From: Omphalotus guepiniiformis
Lineage: Eukaryota; Basidiomycota; Agaricomycetes; Agaricales; Omphalotaceae
Length of the DNA: 64,000 bases
Direction of reading: 5' to 3'
Assembly (NCBI GenBank): GCA_028554645.1
Contig: JAQOOI010000021.1
Location: 62,001-126,000 of the forward strand
Within the stretch, counting starts at the first letter, position 1, and every line of letters begins with the position of its first letter. Below, piece after piece: positions 9,954 through 21,174 of the stretch. The position numbers and the translations under genes are program-made. Below the pieces are notes generated by a model. That model made no database searches. It was not told the origin of the DNA and saw only the letters and a list, made by a program, of their open reading frames with translations.

Positions 9954-11278
9954 TTAGGCACTGCTAGAGTTGGTAGCTGTGGTATCAGCTGAGCTAGATC
10001 CAGCCTCCTCCATGGTAGCATCTTGAGGGGTCTCCGAAGATGAAGAATCAGCGGTTTGCTTGTCCTCGACTGAGAGACGACTAAATTGCTCTCGTTGAAT
10101 GTTGTCCATCTGTTTAACAACGAACTGGTATTGATTGGCATGGAAATGTACAGCATGCTGAAGAGTGACTTGTTCGGTACGAAGGAAATTGAGAACTGAG
10201 CGTAAAGCTTCGACGCTAAGCTTGGGCAGTTCGAGATATGGAGTGAGCGCGATATGACGGAAAGTTGTAGCGATGGCGGCTTCTCGTAGGGTCTTATCCT
10301 CTGGTCAATATGATCAGTAGGGTCGAGACAGGGAGAACCCATGCTTACTTACCCTCAATATCCTCACGAAGATCGGAAATGGGTTGCTCAAGGCGAATGC
10401 GCTTGCCATTGGCAGCTGCAATGTTATCCTGAGCAACTGATAAGTAATACATGGCCTTGAGGTAGGAACGAGAACGTACATCCATTCCAGGTACATCGCC
10501 GAGGGCCAATGAAAGAGTAGAAGAACGATTCGCGACGTCCTGAACGTTCGGCGAAGTTATAATATGATGGATAAGAAGACACCGCACTTACCCTGACCTT
10601 CTTGTTGAACTTGAGGCCAGGTGGAAGGCTTAATTCTTGAGAAGGGGCATGCATGGATGCAGAAAGACCCAATGCGGCTGCGAGTCCGGCTTTATAGTCC
10701 TAAACTTAGGTCAAGTCGGAGTCTCGACCTAAGAAATATGGATACTTACTGGAGTAGAAGCAATCCGACCTCCGACGAACTCGATCTCATCATCATCATC
10801 ATCGTCTTCGATGATAAGAGGAGATTTAACGTTCTGTGAAGAGTATAGAATGAAGCTTGTAAAGATTAATGAGGAAAGAGGAGAGTTACCTTGCGCTTGC
10901 GAGTGGGCTGTCGAAGCACCTCGAGCTTGGCAAAGAACTCCTCGAGCCCATTTAGATGGTAGGGACGATTTACCCCATCAATCTCTGTAATAGCTATCAC
11001 AGTGTTGAGTCCTTTCTGGAAGGTATCAAAGGCGATATCATCCTTGGCCACCACTTTGGCATTCAAAGGCTTTGACTATGAAGAAATATGAGCTCGACGA
11101 AGCCTGAACAATATAATAAACAAACCATATGATCGGCTAGAGCCGTCACGACTGGTCCTAGAAGCTTGGGACTGGCTTTGGGGAAGGCTTGAACGGCTTG
11201 AGCGGCAGTAATGGCCTCTTGAGTCTCCTTTAACCATTGATCCCTCTCGGGCCAGGTCTTGTTGGATCCTCGAGCCAT
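9954..11278 (-). CDS. Antisense spliced gene B inside the LTR element, unknown function
   Basis: Six exons on the strand opposite to gag-pol: 11126..11278, 10890..11075, 10750..10833, 10592..10699, 10353..10539 and 9954..10300. The five introns are 50-56 nt, all GT..AG, mostly GTAAGT or close variants, and every phase fits, giving 354 residues from MARGSNKTWPERDQW. The N-terminus is polar and helical; residues ~113-120 include an acidic run (EDDDDDDEIE); the middle is Ala/Leu-rich (AGLAAALGLSAS); a helical segment (YLKAMYYLSVAQDN) leads to a Ser/Thr-rich acidic tail ending TNSSSA. I recognise no domain. A clean reading frame and preserved splice sites indicate selection or recent origin. It may be an accessory element gene or a captured host gene. 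Its promoter would lie in 11279-12037. Confidence 0.78.
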
Positions 11279-12037
11279 GTGACGATGAAATATGAACGAG
11301 AAGAAGACGAAAGTAAGGTCGAGAATGCAGGTTGAAGGTCTTAAAGAGTACTGATAACTTGGACCCACCTTCGGCGACCCTCCTTTATACTTTTCTGACT
11401 GAAAGCGGAACTCCTGGTCCCTTCGACGAAGTAACATGCCCGACTGATTAAGGCACCCTGGACTTAACTAAGGACTAGCCGAGATATGCAGCGGGGACGC
11501 TGAACTTCTTTTGGTTTGGGGGAGAGGAGTCCATCTAGGACATAGAATTTTGAAATTTCTAAAGATTTCATAAAAACGAAACTTAAGTGTTTTAGATTTC
11601 AATAAATCAACATCTAAGATTGGTTGAAACGAACAAATAAGTGCCTGAGGCACAGAAGTGATAAGTAAGGGCACGGGACTTATAAATAAAGGGGTCTAGT
11701 TACTACTTATTACCTTCGAGCTGGGATTTCTCTAAGTCGAGTCCATACTTACAGCCTCGACGAAGGCAATCTTAAAGATATTAAATTAAATTTGAACTTA
11801 ACAATGGATTCACACATAAAGAAAGAACATGAAAGCTTTTATTTGGCACTAAGGCCACGAGATTTCTATGTACATGGTACAAGAAATGAAAAACAAAGAT
11901 ATTTGGGCCTCTATGAAGAGAACCCTTGCTAGATATAATGATTTTGGAGCTCTATAAAGAGACTCCCTGCTGCGATGTAATGAAAATATTATTTAAAGTC
12001 CGAAGACTGTAGGCTACGCCTCGACGAAGATCCCGAG
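11279..12037 (-). other. Spacer between the two antisense genes
   Basis: 759 bp between the start of gene B (11278) and the stop of gene A (12038), both on the minus strand. It should contain the 3' end of gene A and the promoter and leader of gene B. Around 11790-12000 there is AT-rich sequence with two similar stretches (AGAACCCTTGCTAGATATAATG-like and AGACTCCCTGCTGCGATGTAATG-like, each after a 'ctctatgaagaga'-type run), a short imperfect duplication. No ORF here looks coding. Confidence 0.5.
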
Positions 12038-13935
12038 TCACCTCTCCGGACTATCCTCTGCCAGGATCCGACCAACGCTTTCCTCCTCCACCGGGGAACG
12101 GGCGGTGTTGAGTGTCGTAATGGTAGGGAGGGAGGATGGAAAGGAAGAACTAGCCGACGCAGGTACCCGGGAAGATGAAGCATTCGCCGAAGAGCGAAGA
12201 GGCACGAGAGCCGAGGTTACCATGCGCTCGATGGTGCTGCGAGTGTCGGATTTAGAGAAGTCGAGGGGAAGGCGCGACGAACTCGGTTGGATCTGAAAAC
12301 CAGTCTCCGTTTTCACCAAGCTCGAGTCTCGATCCAAAACCGACATGTCCCAGCCCAAGCCCGCGCCTATCATCTTCAAATCCTCGATTTCGTCCTTGAA
12401 TGAAGGGTCGTTACGATGAAGAATGTTGAAAAGAAGGGTAGGATCGGTGACTGAACCACGAAGGTGCTCCTGGTCCCGCTCGATGGACTCGCGAAGCTTG
12501 TTGGCGTTGTCGGCGAGGTCCAAGACGCTGCGGCGAAGTTGGTCGTATACAGAGATCTTCTCGACGAGACCAATAACTTCTGCGCCGAGGTCTGAATAAG
12601 GAGGAAATGAGAAAAGATGTTAAATAAAAAGAAATAAATGATTAAACTTACTATGAGAACCTTGACGAGCCAACCCGTAGATCGTATTTCGCATCTCGAG
12701 GGCACGAGCCGGCGTCAGGGTCCATGAACAAGGTTGCCTGCTTTTGAAGCAGACGGCGCATTTGTAGGAGGTGCTCTGTATTTCGGGCGGGACACACTTC
12801 TCTGCTGCGTGAGCTAGCGGTACATCGAGTACAAGGAAGATGGCCCACCACCTAAGGGAAAGGGATTAATAAATCATAGATGGAAAAGAGAAAAGAGAAG
12901 CTTACCGAGTCGAGCGTATACGTCGCTTGCAGAAGCTCCTCCAAATTAAATACCTGGTCGCTCCCAGGAAGAGTAAAAGTGCCGAGTTCTGAAGTTTGTC
13001 CGCTGGGGTGAGACGGAGCATCGTCCACGGCGGGAGGGACCTGAGATGCAGCACTAGGAGACGGTGAGGGCACGCGATCGACTTTGGGCTTAGGCCTTGG
13101 CTTCGGTTTAGACAGACTCGAGGGTGCGCGAACCTTTTTATCAGAAGGTGTCGCGGCCCGAGTCTTTTTGAACGAGAACAAGTCGTCGTCGTCGTCGATC
13201 TCGGTAATGCGTCGCTTCTTTGAAGTCTGGATAGGCTGAAGAGAAGGGGTAAGAAAACATGTGGATAAAAGATAAGAGAAACATACTTCGGTCTTAATGG
13301 TGACAGATTCATCGTCCGAGACATCGACGAACTCGTCATCAGAGACATCGAGAATAGTATCGTCGCCAAGAGCGTCGCAGACATCGTCTAGTTCAGTCTT
13401 GAAGTCATGAAACTGAAGAATGAAGAACTAAGACCTGGGGAAAGATTTAAAGAGAAAATTTGAACTTACTGATTCGAGTGCATATTTATCTTGGCGTTCG
13501 GTTTTGGAAAGATACCACCCGCATTCAGAGAGGGCGGAGATACGAGATTCGAGCGGATGGGAGAGTCGAAGGAGAGCAAGCCACACACCACGGACGTGGG
13601 GGCAAAACTCGTCGACTTCAAAATTGACATCTTCAAAGAGGGAATCCTGAAAGAATAATGAGAAAATAATAAGAATTTAAAAACGGATTACTACTTACCA
13701 TGATGGGGACCGCGTTTTCAACCGCCTTCACCATCTCGGAAACGGTAGGGGGGTTACGACGAGGTTTATCGAACTGTCGACGGTACACGTCGTTAAGAAT
13801 CGAAATCAGTTGGTTGGCCAGATCGTGTGGAGACGGAGGCTTTGCGCTCTTCTTGCCCGCGCGAGTTTTCTTAGCCACTGCTGAGGCCGGACCCTTGCCC
13901 TTCCCTTTGGAAGCTTTGCCAGTAGTACGCGCCAT
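12038..13935 (-). CDS. Antisense spliced gene A inside the LTR element, Cys-cluster protein of unknown function
   Basis: Exons on the strand opposite to gag-pol: 13699..13935, 13470..13646, 13287..13412, 12906..13235, 12652..12851 and 12038..12591; introns are 51-60 nt with GTAAGT-like donors. The ~540-residue product starts MARTTGKASKGKGKG (Lys/Gly/Ala-rich), has acidic stretches (DVSDDEFVDVSDDE, EIDDDDDLF) and a Pro/Ser-rich linker. A cysteine cluster follows (YKCAVCFKSRQPCSW, CX2CX6C), then a helical segment (LVEKISVYDQLRRSVL) and a Ser-rich tail. Exon 4 to 5 does not fit: the GTAAGC donor at 12905 enters exon 5 one base out of the Cys-cluster frame. A GTATAC donor 16 nt upstream, or another acceptor, would fix it; otherwise this copy carries a frameshift. 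The cluster suggests nucleic-acid or metal binding, but that is inference. Confidence 0.75.
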
Positions 13936-14430
13936 TAGAAGAAAAGAAAAGAACAAGTATGTATAGAGAAAAACAGAAGGCTAGAGCCACTCTGAGTGAA
14001 AAATAGAGAGAAAGGAAGAATGGGCGTGAAAAAGTTGAAGTCCGTTTACTTATGGAACGACTCACCTGACCACGTTCCCACGGCGCACGGACCAGTGAAA
14101 GGCTGAGAGATGTGTGAAAAGAAAGAATAGAGAAGCAAGAAACTGAATAAGAAATGTGAAAGAGGAAAAGAGACGGAAAGTCACTTGCCTGAAAAGAACC
14201 TACGGCAATTGCCGAAGGCAAACAACTGGCCGAGAGTATTTTGGTCGGAGTTTGAAGTTTGATGATCGGCATAGACCGGCAAAAGCAATGAACAGTGTAC
14301 CACTGCTTCGGCGAACTCTGAGATGTGTGTGAATAAGTATTATATAATCAACAGGCTGTCTGCGAAGCTTTAGAATGTATCTTTGGCTGTATGAGTGACC
14401 GATCACCAGACCGGGGACGGTCTAGATTTG
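13936..14430. other. Spacer between antisense gene A and the 3' LTR
   Basis: About 500 bp, purine-rich on the plus strand, upstream of the antisense gene start. It would hold the antisense promoter unless transcription begins in the 3' LTR. No ORF here looks coding. Confidence 0.5.
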
Positions 14431-14442
14431 GTTTGGGGGAGA
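14431..14442 (+). promoter_or_regulatory. Candidate polypurine tract
   Basis: GTTTGGGGGAGA lies directly before the first base of the 3' LTR (TG at 14443). A purine-rich run at this place primes plus-strand DNA synthesis in LTR elements. Confidence 0.7.
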
Positions 14443-15935
14443 TGTTGCGCTGAAAACGCATACACACCTGAAATACCTGAAATTAAACGATTTCTACTGT
14501 GAATATGATGGGAATAAAGGGCTAGACTATGTCCCATAGTGCTAGCTAAAACATAGAACACGAATAGTTAAAGGCTCGAAGTGAAAGGACTACGATGTAC
14601 GAGTATGCATCAAGACCTTATGGCTGATATGCCTCTAGACCTTCGGCGAAGTAACTACCTGCTGCGAGACTGTACAGTATGGTCAGACCCACCCTGCCTG
14701 GCAAAGAGCCCTTCGTCTGGAAGTCGCTATTCAAGTATCTGTGTAATCCACGGGACTTAGGAAGGAAGAAACTACACACACACAGGCGTAATAGCCTCAT
14801 GAGCCTCGATAATGTCGAAAGGACAAAGCTAGAGGTATCGCCGAGCCATCAAAATGGTTTGTTCGAACTTAGCCGACCTCCTAGAACCTGCAGATTGATG
14901 ATATACTGGAGATAACGCTTTATGATCGGAAATATATGATCGACGATTCCGTTCCGAGATACTAGATGGTCAAAGCTATGAAAATGATCAGTCTCGATGA
15001 CTGTATAATAACTTATTAGTAAAGTAATGACAGAATTGACCTTCGAGCGCTGGATATTGGTATATCTACGAGGTGCTATGGAGTCTAGATGTCGAAATAG
15101 GAGAAAATACGGAAGCCCGACGGGATAAATGACTAGAAACTGCCCTCGGCGCCCCTATAAGTACACTGTAAAACAGTTACGAAGATGAATAATAACGAAA
15201 TGCATAGGAGTAGTTCGTTTAGAATGGCTCGAGCGCATGATAAGAAGGGTCTAGATGTACCAAAAACATCACTAAAACATAATACTTACACATATATACC
15301 CAAGAACTGCACATAATTACCCTCTAGACGTGCCTACTTACCCAACTCAGTCATATTGTTTCTGTTTATATCCATTTTATACTCGATGTTATCCCTCTGT
15401 TCCTTTTAATTACTCCACTCAGTTTTCTATCTATTTATGAAATACTTACAAGCAGTAGAGTACATATACTGTCATGTATAGGGTCGAGCGCCCCAGGTTA
15501 CGACTGCCCGCCAAATTGGAGAACTTTACGTATCTTCTAGAGCGTTAAATCGCAGAAGGCCTCTTGATTGTGAACGTCAGGCCCCGGTTCTTCGAGCTGG
15601 TAGAGGCGGACTATTAGGAATTGCAGTGCTTTAATAGAGTGCTAAATATCTGAACATCTGTTGTGTTTGAACTGTCTGTCTGTCTGTCTGTCTGTCTGTG
15701 TCTGTCTGTCTGTGTCTGTCTGTCTGTGTCTGTCTGTTTGCTGTTTCTGGTACTCGTCGAAGGGTCTAGACGGTGATCTTACAGTTCAGTTAGTCTTTCC
15801 AACAGTCTAGCTCGACTTTAGTCAGTTTTCTGCGTGCGGAATCTTTGCCAACGCCAGACTACACTCGCTTTTACAAGGCAACCTTTGAGTTTAGACGAGT
15901 TCCTACGTCTTAGAGTGCTCATTACGCTGCTATTA
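14443..15935 (+). repeat. 3' LTR (1493 bp)
   Basis: Copy of 863-2363. I found no differences outside the TCTG microsatellite at 15672-15737, which is 8 bp shorter here. It is followed by CCGG, the second copy of the target duplication, and then by helicase coding sequence on the minus strand. Confidence 0.93.
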
Positions 15936-15939
15936 CCGG
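15936..15939. repeat. Target-site duplication, right copy (CCGG)
   Basis: Matches 859..862 and is directly followed by helicase coding sequence on the minus strand. Confidence 0.85.
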
Positions 15940-18741
15940 GTTAGATACCAGTTACATATTTGCGCACATGTTTCCATCTTTGTTGACTTCGCAGGCTCCC
16001 ACTCTGCAAGGGTGTTGAAGACGGGGTTTGGGGTGTTCGGATCGGCCTTTGCATAACCCACGGCCATTCGATATTCCAAATAAAATTTCTAAATGCACAT
16101 ATCAGGAGCAAATCAAGACATGAGGATATATCTTACATTTGTGAGAAATTTACCAGTCTCATTGGCGGAAATAATTCTGTAGCGCAAGCTCACATTGAGA
16201 GACATACTTCAGAACCAAGAATGAAACGCACCTAGCCTTAGCCTCCTCTGCTCGTTGCTGGATTATCTCATTCTCACGTTCGGTGAGCTCAAGCACCCCG
16301 ACAATGTCTTTATGTGGGGGAAGATCCAGGAGAGTTTGCCCTCTCCAGTTACGACTGTCAACCGTACGTCTGAGGATGAAGCCATAGAACTCTTTCTGAA
16401 TTCGTCTGACAGCTGTGATTTGAGCCGCACGCAAAGCCAATCCATCATCATCCACCTTCTTCGCGCGTCGAGCTTCTGCTGCATATGCCTTGCTGTCCTC
16501 GTGTGACCGTTCCGTATAAAAATATGGGACACCCACTAGGCGTCCTAAAGACTCCAAATCCTATTGTGCCGTTTGAGCTCACAGGCATGGATAGATATGG
16601 AAAGCACTTACTCTGGGAGCCGTCGTCAAGGGTGTACCTGTTAGCACAATTTGCAGGGAAGCTCTCTTCAAGATATGCATTGTCGCATATTGCTTCACAT
16701 ACAAATTCCGCATTTCGTGCGCTTCGTCTATCGTCACCGATAGAAATCGCTCATGAAAAAGTGTCCCTTCAGGTGGGCGCACCTGCTGAGCAGGATCCCA
16801 TGGTCGCCGGCCGCGTTCAGTGGGTACTCGAAAGACACGCTTGAATTCATTCAAAAGGGACTATAGTCAAAACATATCCGCAGTAAGTGATCATGGGACT
16901 CTGGCATAGGATGATACCTCAGTCACTTACAGAATGAGTCGTGACAAGGATCTTGTTCTGAGGGCTCTGTTTGGATTGGTGAAATACGCCATCAGGGCCC
17001 CAGAAGGCTGCACTTCCATCCTTCTGAGTGTTGTACTCGAGGATATCAATACTCTTTGGCAGGAACAGTGTTTGAAGCTCGTGAATCCACTGTGCACGCA
17101 AAGTCCCAGGGACAACGATCAGGTGGGGTAGCGGCGTGAGCATCTCCTCTCCATCAAGATACTTGTGGGTCTCTGTACCGAACAATTGATTTCATGAATC
17201 AGTGGCGGAACGAAATAGTGAAGACCGAAATCTTGGACTCACGAAGAAGGGGTGGGAGTTTTTCATTCTTTGCTTGCAGGAAAGTTATTTGATTTAGGAA
17301 CGCAATCGTTGAGATACATAAGGTGGTCTTGCCTAACCCCACTTCGTCGCAGACAAGCATCCCAAGTTTACGAACGGTGGAAGTGGTTGTGAACGTGTGC
17401 CGGATGATGGAATGAACCCCCGCCAATTGGTGCCAGTGCAAGCGCAATGCCTGGACTGAGTCGCCTCCGGGAGCTTTGAAGAGATCCGGGTGATTCCAAG
17501 AAGTAAATCCGGCTTTATGACGAAGGGTATTGAACTGATGAGGAAGGCGATTGCGGATAAAACCTAGACTCTGCGCAAGCCCATCTGGATCAAGCGCAGC
17601 TTCAACCTCCATCCCAAGGTCACCCGCTTCAACATCACGGAGGTTGAGTGTTGCGCGGTAATCTTCATCAATAGCCGGGTGTTCATCGTCCTCGTCAAAC
17701 CGGAAATACTGGCTGTAGAGGTGGAGAAGTTCCACGAGGTCCTCCGCCGTTGCTAGCGTGCTCAAGATCTTCTGTTTCACCTTGAACAGACCTAAAAGAA
17801 AAGTCAAATGAGACACCCTAACAACCACCAGTATGGAGGAGGAAAAGAGCATAACATACGTTTCTGGGAAACCGATTCAGACTTAGGTATCTTCGCCCCC
17901 AGAGAACTCATGAGGCGGTTCAGCTCAGAGAGCATGTCGTTAGCACTTAAGAGATTGTCTTTAGTGCCGTAGATGTCTGCGATATCCTTCCATTTCGCAA
18001 CAGCCCGTATTGCAGAGATGATCTTGGCTTTGGTGACTTTTCCGGAATCAAGCGCTAAAAATCCAGGAGAGTATGAGTGGAAAATTACTGAGTGGGTGAT
18101 ACAAGAAACACACCCTCAAATGCCCGTCGAGCTGCAGCCTGGAGGTCCTCAATCCTGCCCCTGTCCTTCCGCACCTGATCACGAATGCGTGCCCAGGATC
18201 GTTGCACGAATATGGCTAAGGGTTTCCTAAGCTCTTGACTGAGCCTCGTGCTGTTATTAGCGAAGGCCTCTATACCGAAGAGAGCCAGTGCAATGCTGTC
18301 AGCGGCGATAGGAACCCATAATTCGGCACTGGGCCAGGGACCATTCAACGAGTTTTGAGAAACAAGAAGGGAGATGGGATGAACGTCGTTTTCTCTAAGG
18401 TGTTTGACAACGATATTGTGAATGCCCCACTTCTCCCAGTGTTTGAGGACGAAGCTAGCCCAAATTTTACGCCCTGGAAATTCTGCATTACCACCACGCC
18501 CAACGGCAAACTTAATCTTGCTATCCTCCGTGTCCCGGCGATTGTACTCCTGGAAGTATGATAACACATCATCAGCATCTCTGCGGCTCCAACCTTTCGG
18601 CAGGTACTCGTCTTCAGGGGGAAAAAGACCATGCATGACGCCGGTGAGTTCTTGCCACACAGGCCAGATCCAGGGTGCTCCTGGCGTTTCCTCAAGAAAA
18701 TACAGTTTAATCAGAGCGCTCGCGGCAGTGTGACTTGGCAT
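15936..18741 (-). pseudogene. SNF2-family helicase/ATPase, 5' portion (split by LTR element)
   Basis: Starts at the ATG at 18741 (MPSHTAASALIKLYFLEE). Exons: 18114..18741, 17860..18054, 17243..17791, 16931..17172, 16612..16860, 16232..16560, a 40-nt microexon 16137..16176, and 15936..16088, continuing at 862. All introns are GT..AG, about 48-70 nt, and phases agree. It holds the first RecA lobe: motif I DEVGLGKTTLC, motif Ia-like HLIVVPGTLRAQWI, motif II TIDEAHEMRN and motif III LTGTPLTT, followed by the linker region (EFYGFILRRTVDSR). With 1-862 the gene encodes more than 1020 residues. The N-terminal ~400 residues have no domain I recognise. The LTR element lies inside an exon, ahead of lobe 2, so a full-length ATPase cannot be made from this allele unless the element is removed. 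Confidence 0.9.
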
Positions 18742-19054
18742 GGAGGAGGACTAATTGCTATGTAGCACAGAGATTGGGTAGAAAGGTAATGATTATTGGT
18801 TTGGTTTACGCTGCACTATATATATGAGACGGAAATGGTTTTTTTATAAGCATGATTTTTGAAGGGAAAAGGGCTACGACGAGGGGAAGTGAGTCCAACA
18901 TGGGGCAATAACATGACATAGCCCACAGAAATTCTAAGTCAGGAGCTAGAAGCTATCCTTGCACGAGGCAAGGGCTCAATGGATACCACGCGCAGGGATA
19001 CTCCGGGTATCATACTAAAGCATTCGTCTATGTAAGACAAATGGGAAAATACCA

Positions 19055-19465
19055 AAAGATTTGTGATGCAGGCAAGCACAAGATAAGAATTCGTCTACGA
19101 CGGGCGACACGAATCTCCAGGGGGAGGGAATTTATTTGATTAGGGTGCTTTACAAAGCCAAATGGATGGCGGACCAGAGAACTCCTCAACCATGATGCAG
19201 CTATGGGCATGGCATCCATAATGGAGGAATGAGAGGGGGACCGGGTAAAAGACTTCCTACAGGAGGGGTATGGGGATGCAGCTAGCGCGAGATAAGGAAT
19301 GGCTATGATGAGTGAAGGGGTCAACCAGGCATCCGGAGTAAGATAATCTGATATGGTGATAGGTAGAAGACTCCGTCCAGCACGAACACAATGTGAAGAT
19401 ACAGCTAGCGCGAGATACGGGTTCGTCCACGACGGGTGAGGGAGGTGAACCCGACATTCGGAGTT
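19055..19465 (+). repeat. Inverted repeat, left arm
   Basis: The stretch 19340-19465 is nearly the exact reverse complement of ~20315-20432 (shared words include GGGTTCGTCCACGACGGGT and its complement), and 19055-19190 pairs with ~20430-20570. About 150 bp (19191-19339) in this arm has no partner in the other. The spacer between the arms is about 0.85 kb. Confidence 0.75.
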
Positions 19466-19533
19466 AGAGGCTGCCGGTAAATATTTGTGTGGCGCAGAGA
19501 CATTCGTCGACGACGAGCCTCTTCTCTTCTCTT

Positions 19534-19570
19534 CACGCCATATCCAGAGATTTGCTCTGGATATGGCGTG
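19534..19570. repeat. Perfect 16-bp hairpin
   Basis: CACGCCATATCCAGAG, loop ATTTG, then the exact reverse complement. It lies between the inverted-repeat arms. Function unknown. Confidence 0.85.
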
Positions 19571-20314
19571 CCTTCCTCGAGATACCGCTACCCGGAGATG
19601 TGCTCTGGGTGGCTTATTGGTATCGCCTGGTGCCCTGGCATGCCTTGAGATACGCTCAAGCCGTGTTGGTTGCTCCGCGTGTTGTTCCTCTTGCGTGGTT
19701 GGAGATCCGTAGGGTCAAATTTGGGGCGGTTGGGAATGATTTAGGTTAGTTCAATATTCCCGTCAATTCAAATTCATTCTCATTGTTCCTCGGTTCTGTT
19801 CTGTTGTAATTCATTCCAGGGTAATGCGTTATCATGGCGGTAATCTATCGATGGTGGAAGGGCGGGGGATCAAGGTTCGTGCGTTCAACCCTCTGTGTAC
19901 AATCGACCCTCATAGTCAAGGTGGGCTAGTTAGGTGGTATTGGCTCTGGTCTATACGGTCTATACCTCCATGTTGGAAGGGATGTATAGGCTTTCAGTGC
20001 ATACATCCACAGTATGCTTTTACTTCACAGGTACACCGCAATTCCTTGCAGCATTTTGACCCCCCCCTGACCCTCATTTTTGCCCAGATGTTCCATATCT
20101 GGGCCACGCAGGATCCTCCAAATTCAAATTACTCCCATCCGCCTGACTAGCCTCATGCCTTCAACATAGGAGTATTCCTTTGCTCACTCCATCAGATCAT
20201 CTTGCTCCGTACGTCTGGCCGACCTCCCTCACTTGCCTTGGAGGAACCTCGCTAGCTGCATCCTCTCATTTGTCCTGGACAAAGCCTTTTACCGGTGACT
20301 CTATCGGATCATCC

Positions 20315-20570
20315 TGCTCCGAATGTCGGGTTCACCTCCCTCACCCGTCGTGGACGAACCCGTATCTCGCGCTAGCTGTATCTTCACATTGTGTTCGTGC
20401 TGGACGGAGTCTTCTACCTATCACCATGTCATTCTCTGGTCTGCCGTCCATTTGGCTTGTAAAGCACCTTAATCAAATAAAATTTTCTACGCTGGAGATT
20501 CCTGTGGCCCGTCGTAGATGAATCCCTTATCTTGCGCTTACCTGCATCACAAATCCATAGCTTGGTAATT
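20315..20570 (-). repeat. Inverted repeat, right arm
   Basis: Partner of 19055-19465 in the opposite orientation. The unit just before it (about 20185-20314) is a diverged direct copy of the same module, as both contain ATCATCNTGCTCCG followed by CCTCCCTCAC and GCTAGCTG, so the region is a mixture of tandem and inverted copies. Confidence 0.7.
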
Positions 20571-21174
20571 GACTCAGGTTAGTACAGGCGTGTTTTCTGA
20601 ACTTGTTGTGATCTCTAATCAATTCTTATGTATTTCATCGCCCTGACCCTTCTGAAATGCCAGAGCTGGTCAAATTCCAGATTTGCCTTCCAGCCTATGA
20701 TCGAGAGGCTATGTCCCAGCCCTCCGGGCCGTATATCTGTTCTGGCTCGCCTACATCCACCCCATCCCTCATAGACGGAGTGTTCCTACGCCCATGGCAA
20801 TGGTTTTTTGGGGGGGCAAATCTTCCGATCACTTCTTGACTGGGGATGCTGGTCGGAAGTTTTAAGTTCATCAATCCCACCATCCGCCCTATCATCACTT
20901 CTAGCTCATTCGTCCTGGAGGAAGCCCATAAGGTCCCATTCCCCATGGACATACCATGAATTGTGGGCAATTGGACCCTGTTGTTACTTTCCTTTCATTG
21001 GTGCTAGAAGAATGGGTGTTGTTGGACAATTGGTTTTTTCTTCGCATGCTCTGACATCCTCCTGCTCCCACATCCTCATTACCCCATTCTTTGTAGACAG
21101 ATCACTACCTGTCTTTAGTATTGTAAATCCTCCATAAATTCACGCTTTCTGAAGCCCTACACCCTAAACCCTTC

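Larger units (their letters stand above)
863..15935 (+). mobile_element. 15.07-kb Ty3/gypsy-like LTR retrotransposon with two antisense genes
   Basis: A complete insertion flanked by CCGG duplications. Order on the plus strand: 5' LTR (863-2363), PBS candidate, gag (2775-4352), protease ORF (4361-5713), RT-RNase H-integrase ORF (6049-9762), then 4.7 kb holding two spliced genes on the opposite strand (9954-11278, 12038-13935), a purine-rich tract and the 3' LTR (14443-15935). RT and RNase H before integrase is the Ty3/gypsy order. No chromodomain follows the integrase. The LTRs differ only by two TCTG-type units, so integration is recent. At 15 kb it is about twice the size of ordinary fungal gypsy elements, because of the long LTRs and the antisense module. 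CTAG and TCGA tetramers look unusually frequent inside it. Confidence 0.93.
18742..21174. other. Non-coding, repeat-rich flank upstream of the 868-residue gene
   Basis: No ORF here looks coding. The first ~300 bp should contain the promoter of the helicase gene (start 18741, minus strand). From ~19040 the DNA is built of degenerate units of about 130-150 bp with shared words (GCTAGCTG, TCGTCCACGACGGG, AAGTCTTCTACC), placed in both orientations. It ends at the ATG at 21175. Confidence 0.6.
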
